A stretch of 64,000 nt of DNA, from contig CATNEN010000001.1 in assembly GCA_950097015.1 (NCBI GenBank), positions 24,432,501 to 24,496,500 on the forward strand, given 5' to 3'. Position numbers and translations under genes: made by a program. Positions 55,737 to 64,000 of the stretch are shown here, one piece after another (the first letter of the stretch is position 1; each line of letters begins with the position of its first letter). Origin of the DNA: Macrostomum hystrix (Eukaryota > Platyhelminthes > Macrostomidae). Below the pieces are notes generated by a model. The model saw nothing but the letters and a program-made list of their open reading frames with translations. It did no database searches and had not been told where the DNA came from.

Positions 55737-58700
55737 TCAGGACTTGAGCACCTTGATAAATGTGTCCCTGGGTATTTCAATCTCGCCAATCATTCGCAGT
55801 CGCCGTTTGCCCTCTCGTTGTGAGGCCAGCAGTTTCTGCCGCCTTGTCCGGTCTGTGCCGCTTTTCTAAGAAACGGGTTGGGGATTTCGCTTAAAATATC
55901 TACTTACAATAAATGTTCCTATATATTACACAATAGGCATTTACATTCTCTCCGTAAACTTCACACCATCTTCTAATAAATATCCCACACCTTCTACCAT
56001 CTATCCCACACGCCTTTTACCATCTATCCCACATCTTCTATTATCTATCCCACACGTTCTACCATCTATCCGACGCCTTTTACCATCTATCCCACACCTT
56101 CTATTATCTATCCCACACCTTCTATTATCTATCCCACACCTTCTACCATCTATCCGACGCCTTTTACCATCTATCCCACACCTTCTATTATCTATCCCAC
56201 ACGCCTTTTACCATCTATCCCACACCTTCTATTATCTATCCCACACGCCTTTTACCATCTATCCCACATCTTCTATTATCTATCCCACACCTTCTACCAT
56301 CTATCCCACACGCCTTTTACCATCTATCCCACACGCATTTTACCATCTATCCCACACCTTCTATTATCTATCCCACACGCCTTTTACCATCTATCCCACA
56401 CCTTCAACCATCTATCCCACACCTTCTATTATCTATCCCACACCTTCTACCATCTATCCGACGCCTTTTACCATCTATCCCACACCTTCTATTATCTATC
56501 CCACACCTTCTATTATCTATCCCACACCTTCTACCATCTATCCGACGCCTTTTACCATCTATCCCACACCTTCTATTATCTATCCCACACGCCTTTTACC
56601 ATCTATCCCACACCTTCTATTATCTATCCCACACGCCTTTTACCATCTATCCCACACCTTCTATTATCTATCCCACACGCCTTTTACCATCTATCCCACA
56701 CCTTCAACCATCTATCCCACACCTTCTATTATCTATCCCACACCTTCTACCATCTATCCGACGCCTTTTACCATCTATCCCACACCTTCTATTATCTATC
56801 CCACACCTTCTATTATCTATCCCACACCTTCTACCATCTATCCGACGCCTTTTACCATCTATCCCACACCTTCTATTATCTATCCCACACGCCTTTTACC
56901 ATCTATCCCACACCTTCTATTATCTATCCCACACGCCTTTTACCATCTATCCCACACCTTCTATTATCTATCCCACACGCCTTTTACCATCTATCCCACA
57001 CCTTCAACCATCTATCCCACACCTTCAACCATCTATCCCACACCTTCAACCATCCCACACCACAGCTATTCTTTCTCCTCAATACTGCAGCCTCACAAAT
57101 AGGAGCTCACAATTTTCTGCAACACGTCCTTCCTGTACGGCTTGATCTGGCTGCTCGCCAGCACCTTGCTGCCGGCTTTGATTTGTACTTTAATTAGAAA
57201 CTGCTGTCTCGGCAGCTCCTCGGCTAGCTTGGTTGCCATGACAACCGCTCGCTGTCTGGCCCTATCTGTGGGCATCATGACGGTGAGCTCCTCAACTGGT
57301 CGGTCATTGAGATGCGGCACCAGCTTCACCAGGTGGGTGCTCTGCCAGCCGGACTCCTCGTAGTGAAAGCTGGCGTAGCCGGAGGAGCGGGTCTTTAGGA
57401 CGTCGACCAGATCGATGACGATCTCGCTGAGCGGCAGGCTGGCCTCAACCAGGATTCGCTCGGTGTCGATGTAGGACTGGCTCAGGACACTGCCGCGACG
57501 CTCCTGTGGGTGGGATCATGGTTCCCGGTGGGATCAGGAACTGAAGCTTATTGCTAAGGGAACTGAAGCTTATTGCTTAGGGAACTGAAGCTTATTGCTT
57601 AGGGAACTGAAGATTGTTGCTTAGGGAACTGAAGCTTATTGCTTAGGGAACTGAAGATTGTTGCTTAGGGAACTGAAGCTTATTTGCTTAGGGAACAATT
57701 GTGGACACATTGGACGGCGGATCCAGCCTCACCACCATGAGCTGCGTGACGCTATCCAGATACTTGGCGGGCGTGATGACCGTGGCTCGGCACACTGGCT
57801 CAAAGTGCTCAGCCACAGCCTCATCTGGCGGCATCAGTGCTGGGCTGGTCACATCGATGATCCCACCGCTGCCACCATCTGCCGCATCTGCCCAGTCCCG
57901 CATGGCCCGCTCCGAGTTCAGGCGCACTCGGTAGGGAATCGACGGCGCAGTGAGGATCACCTCGGTATTGTACTCCTCTTCGAGGCGCTGACGAAACACG
58001 TCCATGTGGAGCAGGCCCAGGAAGCCAATGCGCCAGCCCCGGCCGAGGGCGGCGTTCGAGTCCGGAGCGACGGACACTGAGGCATCGTTCAGCGTCAGCT
58101 TAAGTAAGGACGCCTCCAGTCTGTCGATGTCCTCCTGGGAGATCGGGTATAGGCCGCAGAACACCATCGGCTGGGCCGGCTGCGGAGAAACGGCAAAATG
58201 GAAGTCTTTTTTTTCAACAGTCAATAGTTTCAAATCGATAGCTTTGTCCGGTTGTTACTTTTATCCCGTTAAGGGGTTCTAGCCTAGTGCTTTGGATTCC
58301 TACCAAGTGCTTTGAAGGTCGTAGGTTCGATTCCCGACTCCACTGGAAATGATGACTGAGAAGCCGTACGCAATCTCTCTACCCACCCCTCTCTCTATCT
58401 ATCATTATCTATCATTGTCCAACCTGAAACGGTGTTAGCGGCTTCTCCCCATCTGGCAGGTGGGCGCAGCTGACCACCGTGTCACCGACCAGGGCCTCCT
58501 TGGTGCTTCGCATACTGCTGATCAAGTAGCCAACCAGACCGGCTGAGAGACAGTCGATCGGCTGCTGATGAGGCCGGAAGACGCCGACCTCCTTGACGGT
58601 GTGCACCGCGGTCGGCTGATGCAGCGAGCGGAACTCGTCCCCGGGCCTCAACTGGCCGGCCTTGGCTGCCACCAGGCACACGGCGCCTTTGTATGGCTCG

Positions 58701-60180
58701 AACCAGGAGTCAACAATGAGGCCCTTGAAATTGACTGAAGTATTGCTGACTGGCTTTGGCGGTGGAATCCGTTGTACAATGGCCTCCAATAGCTGGTCGA
58801 TGCCGACGCCCTTTTTGGCGGACACTTCCAGCACCTGAATATTTCGCATGATTGAGAACTGACAGATCAGGGAACTGAAGGATCAGGGAACTGAAGGATC
58901 AGGAAACTGAAGGATCAGGAAACTGAAGGATCAGGGAACTGAAGGATCAGGGAACTGAAGGATCAGGGAACTGAAAGATCAGGGAACTGAAGGATCAGGG
59001 AACTGAAGGATCAGGCAGCTGAAAGATCAGGGAACTGAAGGATCAGGGAACTGAAGGATCAGGGAACTGAGGGATCTGGGAACTGAAGGATCAAGGAACT
59101 GAAGGATCAGGGAACTGAAGAATCAGGGAACTGAAGGATCAGGCAGCTGAAAGATCAGGGAACTGAAGGATCAGGGAATTGAAAGATCAGGGAACTGAAG
59201 GATCAGGGAACTGAAGGATCAGGGAACTGAAGAATCAGGGAACTGAAGGATCAGGCAGCTGAAAGATCAGGGAACTGAAGGATCAGGGAATTGAAAGATC
59301 AGGGAACTGAAGGATCAGGGAACTGAAGGATCAGGGAACTGAGGGATCAGGGAACTGAAGGATCAGGAAACTGAAGGATCAGGGAACTGAAGGATCAGGG
59401 AACTGAAGAATCAGGGAACTGAAGGATCAGGCAGCTGAAAGATCAGGGAACTGAAGGATCAGGGAATTGAAAGATCAGGGAACTGAAGGATCAGGGAACT
59501 GAAGGATCAGGGAACTGAAGAATCAGGGAACTGAAGGATCAGGCAGCTGAAAGATCAGGGAACTGAAGGATCAGGGAATTGAAAGATCAGGGAACTGAAG
59601 GATCAGGGAACTGAAGGATCAGGGAACTGAGGGATCAGGGAACTGAAGGATCAGGAAACTGAAGGATCAGGGAACTGAAGGATCAGGGAACTGAAGGATC
59701 AGGGAACTGAAAGATCAGGGAACTGAAGGATCAGGCTGAGAACCCACCTGATGCGGCTCAATGCTGAACAAGCTCTCCAGCTGCTTCTTTACTTCATCCG
59801 GCCTAGCTGTGGGCAAATCAATTTTGTTAATGACGGGAATGATTGCCAGCTCGGCTGTGAATGCCAGGTAATAATTGGCTATGGTCTGCGCTTGGACTCC
59901 GTCGTTCGCGTCAACCAGCAGCACCACTCCGTCGGAGGCGGCCACGGAGCGTTGAACTTCGTGGCTGAAGTCGACGTGGCCCGGCGTGTCGACAAGGTTC
60001 AGCAGGTAGGTCGGGCCTTCGGGTTCGCCAGGCGGCTGGTAGAACAGGGCGACCGTCTGCGCCTTGATGGTGATGCCGCGTTCGCGCTCGATCTTCAGCC
60101 GATCCAGAACCTGCCTGTTCTGCGGCCCAGCCTCGATGGCGCCTGATTGGGTGAAAATTGAGCTGTCAGTTGGTCAGGTG

Positions 60181-60215
<35 letters not shown>

Positions 60216-60631
60216 CAACTCACCCGTGAACTCAAGCAGCCGATCGGACAATGTACTCTTGCCGTGATCAACGTGGGCGATGATGCTGAAGTTGCGAATC
60301 AGGCTGGTGTCGATTTTGCTCAGGTCGAGAGGCTGCAGCTGAGGGAGGAGTTGGTTAAGAAGGCCAAGGATGCAGAAAAATCTTGGAGTATGAAATAGAC
60401 CAGCACAAAAGGCATGAATTCACAGTACCTTACTGGCTGGTTTGGACAATTGTCGTTTCGACTGTGGGACACACTGAACTGGCAGCAGGTTGGACCACAG
60501 CGACCTGGGCAAGAAAACATGTTAACAAATTCATTTCTTTCTTAACCTTACGATCTATAAAAAGTAAGCAATTATATTAAAAATGCTGCTTACCGCATTC
60601 TACGCTGACACCTGTTGCATATCTGAAGCAT
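55737..60631 (-). CDS. GUF1: Mitochondrial translation factor GUF1 (EF-4/LepA GTPase)
   Basis: Eight exons: 60594-60631, 60429-60504, 60224-60338, 59748-60142, 58424-58834, 57733-58179, 57111-57503, 55737-55865. The joined frame gives 667 aa (human about 669). It starts with a basic presequence ([20 protein letters not shown]) expected to send it to mitochondria. GTPase motifs: AHVDHGKS (G1), ERERGIT (G2), DTPGHVDF (G3), NKIDLP (G4). Later LepA parts: [40 protein letters not shown], a VERRG junction, and a C-terminal tail [20 protein letters not shown] then [14 protein letters not shown]. LepA/GUF1 acts on mitochondrial ribosomes to help elongation under stress. The last exon is beyond a 1.2-kb satellite intron; without it the characteristic tail would be missing. 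Introns 4, 6 and 7 contain minisatellites. Confidence 0.93.
55960..57060. repeat. Satellite with 300-bp higher-order unit in GUF1 intron 7
   Basis: Short units (atctatcccacaccttctat, cgccttttaccatctatccc) of about 20-23 bp. A composite containing ccttcaaccatctatcccac recurs near 56400, 56700 and 57000, giving a higher-order period of 300 bp. Confidence 0.9.
57530..57690. repeat. 22-bp minisatellite in GUF1 intron 6
   Basis: Units of ggaactgaagcttattgctt plus ag. The core gggaactgaag is shared with the array in intron 4. Confidence 0.9.
58268..58345 (+). mobile_element. tRNA-like repeat head in GUF1 intron 5
   Basis: ggggttctagcctagtgctt, later ggtcgtaggttcgattcccg: A- and B-box-like parts related to 19318-19392. 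A functional tRNA is unlikely. Confidence 0.55.
58858..59740. repeat. 16-bp minisatellite in GUF1 intron 4
   Basis: About 55 copies of gatcagggaactgaag. Variants (caggcagctgaaa, gggaattgaaa) recur in fixed order, so blocks were duplicated together. It fills the intron 58835-59747. Confidence 0.94.
60179..60214. repeat. Tetranucleotide microsatellite (gaca)n
   Basis: About nine gaca units in GUF1 intron 3. Confidence 0.95.
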
Positions 60632-60799
60632 TTCGGCCGTTCACTTTGACTTGCAATTTCAACTTGTTATGTTCTTCGACTGAAATCAGCACAACTTAAT
60701 GGCATTTTAGCTTCGTGTTTGTCTGATAAAAAATTCCTAAAACAACAAACTATTAAAACCCCCAAAACTGGACTGTTAATCCCCTTAACAATTGGACTG

Positions 60800-61155
60800 T
60801 TGATTGCCTTAGCACTGATGATCCCCTTAGCAACCGGACTGATAACTCCCTTAGCAACCGGAATAATAACTCCCTTAGCAACCGGACTGATAACTCCCTT
60901 AGCAACCGGAATAATAACTCCCTTAGCAACCGGACTGATAACTCCCTTAGCAACCGGAATAATAACTACCTTAGCAACCGGACTGATAACTCCCTTAGCA
61001 ACCGGACTGATAACTCCCTTTCCCTTAGCAACCGGACTGATGATTCCCTTAGCAACCGGACTGATAATTCCCTTAGCAACCGGACTGAAAATTCCATTTC
61101 CCTTAGCAACCAGACTGTTAATTCCATTTCCCTTAGCAACCGGACTGATGATTCC
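60800..61155. repeat. 24-bp minisatellite between GUF1 and HMG-CoA lyase
   Basis: Units of cccttagcaaccggactgat plus aact, about 15 copies with a tttccc insertion in some. Spurious frames are open on both strands. Confidence 0.93.
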
Positions 61156-61159
61156 TTAA

Positions 61160-61609
61160 CAAACAGACCTTTAGGCCACTTAATTACTTTTAATGTCCTT
61201 TAGAATCGGAATGATAATCCTCTTGCAGTTGGATAATCTTTGCAACCCATTCAGTCTTTATCTTCGATTTTCCAGTCTATTTTGACTATCAGAGTTTTCC
61301 ATTGCATCTAAAGCTGTCTAATAATGAAAAGCGATTATAAACAAGAACACATTTCTTAGAAAATATAAGTAACTATTGGCCATATCCGCGCTTATTTGAT
61401 CAATCTATTTACAAGTAACAACTTGATGAAATTCGGAGAAGAAACATAACAAATATAAAGGTGGAACAAAGATTAAAATAAAGTAACATATTCTGGAATT
61501 TTGTTACTACGCATCTACACGTTAAAAACAACACCTTGAGGGTGAGGCCCTTCAAGGCACATGGCCAGTGCAAAGGTGCATGCGCACTAATCTACCATCA
61601 ATCGATATC
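61160..61609. other. 3' region of HMG-CoA lyase, no gene seen
   Basis: Downstream (minus) of the lyase stop, presumed 3' UTR and spacer. Confidence 0.45.
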
Positions 61610-62827
61610 CTACTTTGTCTTCGACCCAGAAGCAGCGGCAGCAGCAGCCTCCGCTTTGAGACCGTCCAGCACATTCCTAATAAAATCGGACGCCTCGCCG
61701 AGTTTCGCTACGTCCACGCCGGTGTCGAAGCCGCGGCTGTGCAGCATGGCAACCACAGCCTCGGTGGCAACGTTGCCCGAGGCTCCCGGGCCAGCGTAGG
61801 GGCAGCCGCCGAGCCCGGCTACCGAGGCGTCGATCGTGCGCAGTCCGAAGTTCAACGCCGAACCGATGTTGGCCAAGGCCTGGCCATTGGTGTTGTGACA
61901 ATGGGCTGCCAGGTGGTTGGGGGATAGGCCGGAATTCAGCAGGCTCTCCAGCAGGCGACTCATCGTGTCCGGAGTGCCAACGCCGATGGTGTCGCCGAGG
62001 GAGACTTCGTAGCAGCCGAGTTCAAGGAGGCGGTGCGACACGGAGGTGACGGCTGAATGACTGACCTTGCCCTGGAAGGGGCAGCCGAGGACGCACGAGA
62101 CGTAGCCGCGGAGTGGCACTCTGGGGTGAAAGGCGAGAGAGGGATGGCGGAGTGAGGTTGGTGGCTGGCGGAGTGAGGAGGGGGGCTGGCGGAGTAAGGT
62201 GGGTGGCTAGCGGAGAGAGGTGGGTGACTAGCGGAGTCATTACGTACGTTTAAGGATCTAATTTCTGAAAATAATAAAATAAAAGGGACTAGAACTTAAA
62301 ACTGCTCACTTGGCCTTGACAGCGGCATCAGCCACCGGCCTAAATCTTTTCAGACTCTCGTCTATATCGCAGTTGACATTGCGCCTGGAAAACGCCTCCG
62401 AGGCGGCGGCGAATACGGCCACCTCGTCCGCTCCGGCCGCAATTGCGGCCTCGAATCCACGCAGATTGGGCGTCAAGGCGGCGTAAACAACGCCAGGTTG
62501 CTTAGCAACGCCGCCCAGAACAGCGTCGCTATTGGCCATCTGAGGCACCCATTTGGCTGACACGAAGCTGCCAGCTTCAATCTTGGTCAAGCCGCAGCCA
62601 GCCAGGAGGTCCACCAGGCGAATCTTGGCGCCCAGCGGAACCAGCAGCTTCTCGTTCTGCAGGCCGTCACGAGGACCGACTTCGTAGACGGTTACTCGGC
62701 CTTTGCTGCTAAACAGGCGGCTGCCAAGCGGGGCTCGGATTGAAGCCCGCAGAAATCTGATTGGCTGCTGCTGAAAGAGGGAGGGCGAGACGAACACTTT
62801 GACAGTCGTAGCATAATAAAAGTACAT
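61610..62827 (-). CDS. HMGCL: Hydroxymethylglutaryl-CoA lyase
   Basis: Two exons, 62310-62827 and 61610-62120, join in frame (gccaa|gtgagc; caccccag|agtg), giving 342 aa (human 325). It cleaves HMG-CoA to acetyl-CoA and acetoacetate, the last step of leucine breakdown and ketone-body formation. Motifs: VYEVGPRDGLQNEK with the catalytic Arg-Asp, EAGSFVSAKWVPQM, RGYVSCVLGCPFQGKVS, AHCHNTNGQALANI with metal-binding His, and GLGGCPYAGPGASGNVATE with the active-site Cys loop. The N-terminus is Arg-rich (FLRASIRAPLGSRLFSSKG), as a mitochondrial presequence. An acceptor-like ccctctttcag at about 62770 leaves open a separate first exon farther upstream. The C-terminus ends SGSKTK, lacking the peroxisomal SKL-type signal of vertebrates. 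The intron contains a 20-bp minisatellite. Confidence 0.93.
62125..62245. repeat. About 20-bp minisatellite in the HMG-CoA lyase intron
   Basis: Units of ggcggagtgaggtgggtggc and variants, about five copies. The same unit is found reversed at 62940-63030. Confidence 0.88.
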
Positions 62828-62857
62828 TTTCGGCACAAGATCTACCCCGATAATGAT

Positions 62858-63195
62858 AATCACAGGAGGGCTGTGGGACACTGACTCCTGAGCACGCGGG
62901 CACACACTGAAAAAGAGGGTGTACATCTGCACTGACTTGTACACCCACCTCACTCCGCCAGCCACCCACCTCACTCCGCCAGCCACCCACCTCACTCCGC
63001 CAGCCACCCACCTCACTCCGCCAGCCACCCAATTTCTCATCGTCAGCCAGTGTACACTCACTGTGTCTTGGAGGTTGGCCCTCAAGGGCGTAAATTGCAT
63101 GACAAGCTTCCAAGCCTTCTCTTCACGACTGCGACCGATGTCGCCACGGAATCGAGCTCAGGGACCTTGGTGCGCGGACACAAACGCTTCAAAGG
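62858..63195 (-). mobile_element. tRNA-derived SINE-like repeat, copy D, with internal minisatellite
   Basis: Shares ttggccctcaagggcgtaaa and the minus-strand head ggtccctgagctcgattccg with the other copies. Four units of ccacccacctcactccgcca are embedded at 62940-63030. Confidence 0.68.
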
Positions 63196-63199
63196 CTCC

Positions 63200-63544
63200 G
63201 CCACACAACCCCGAAATCTAAACGAACCCGAAAAAATAAATTAAAAACGTAATTCCATTTACAAACAATAAATATCTGATGTATTTATTCAAAGTCTTTC
63301 AGAAAACTGTTATATAAAAGAAATTCATTACAAATAGGCAATAGAGTATTGTGAAACCTGCTAATATATTGGTCATGTCCAGCAAAATATATTTAGCTCG
63401 AATATATACTAGTACAAAAGTACAGAAGTCACTTAAAAAGAAGGTTTCACATCACATGGATATTACACGAGTTAACAATAGCACCTGAACTAGAAGGCTT
63501 CAACACTCACAAATAACTTGTAAACTGACAGTTTGATGATTGAC
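63200..63544. other. AT-rich spacer, no gene seen
   Basis: No domain-bearing frame and no repeat noticed. Confidence 0.4.
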
Positions 63545-63549
63545 ATTAT

Positions 63550-63930
63550 TCTGAGATCCGACAGACTGAGGGATATGACACAGTCTGAGGGATCTGACAC
63601 AGTCAGTGTAATCTGACACAGTCAGTGTGATCTGACACAGTCAGTGTGATCTGACACAGTCAGTGTGATCTGACACAGTCAGTGTGATCTGACACAGTCA
63701 GTGTGATCTGACACAGTCAGTGTGATCTGACACAGTCAGTGTGATCTGACACAGTCAGTGTGATCTGACACAGTCAGTGTGATCTGACACAGTCTGAAGG
63801 ATCTGACACAGTCTGAGGGATCTGACACAGTCTGAGGGATTTGACACAGTCTGAGGGATCTGACACAGTCTGAAGGATCTGACACAGTCTGAAGGATCTG
63901 ACACAGTCTGAGGGATCTAAGACTGAGGTA
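63550..63930. repeat. 19-bp minisatellite
   Basis: Units of cacagtcagtgtgatctga, switching to cacagtctgagggatctga near 63790. Confidence 0.94.
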
Positions 63931-64000
63931 AGGGACATTATTCTGGGATCTGACAGTCTTATCACAATGAAAATCACAGTGAGCAGTGCTCAAACTAGCG

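Noticed and set aside
57093-57110. GUF1 ending at the stop at 57093
   Set aside because: A donor at 57110 and a well-matching LepA C-terminal exon at 55737-55865 give the normal family length.
58858-59740. CRISPR-like array of short repeats
   Set aside because: There are no unique spacers, the repeats are contiguous, and they lie in an intron of a eukaryotic gene.

Overview
The window is eukaryotic nuclear DNA. It has GT-AG introns (many only 50-90 bp), animal-specific genes (hedgehog acyltransferase, SUEL and F-type lectin domains, a THAP protein, chloride intracellular channel exons), tRNA-derived SINE-like repeats, and very many private minisatellites. A small, repeat-rich invertebrate fits best; a free-living flatworm such as a macrostomid is my guess, but no sequence here proves the species.

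Layout. 1-14726 (minus): one very large gene for a secreted protein, with signal peptide, F-type lectin domain, two SUEL lectin domains and thousands of residues of Lys/Arg-rich repeats. A frame without any Met, which an ATG-based ORF search misses, carries the gene across a short putative intron into a 108-bp array that runs off the left edge. 16730-17559 (plus): small secreted four-cysteine protein. 18596-20019 (plus): polyQ-starting unknown protein. 20477-21952 (minus): signal peptide, membrane segment and two C2 domains. 24541-25353 (minus): THAP-domain protein. 25543-47885: a 22.3-kb DNA transposon with inverted termini of about 80 bp and a perfect 8-bp target duplication. 48437-54180 (plus): hedgehog acyltransferase HHAT, eight exons. 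55737-60631 (minus): mitochondrial GTPase GUF1, eight exons. 61610-62827 (minus): HMG-CoA lyase.

The transposon is the main system here. It carries a KDZ-type (Kyakuja-Dileera-Zisupton) transposase with its cysteine cluster and candidate D, D and E residues, and a second convergent gene of unknown function. Its centre of about 8.8 kb is bounded by a nearly perfect inverted repeat that continues outward as 59-bp tandem units. Inside lie what look like captured host exons (CLIC C-terminus, two copies of a SAM-methyltransferase-like segment, an NHL-like piece, an orphan terminal exon), mariner remnants, SINE-like repeats and a MITE-like foldback. It sits in the short space between the divergent THAP and HHAT genes, whose start codons would be only about 0.73 kb apart without it.

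Almost every larger intron and intergenic space has its own minisatellite with a different unit. GUF1 and HMG-CoA lyase lie head to tail, and both are expected to act in mitochondria. All gene models were read by eye from splice signals and frame continuity; none has transcript support.
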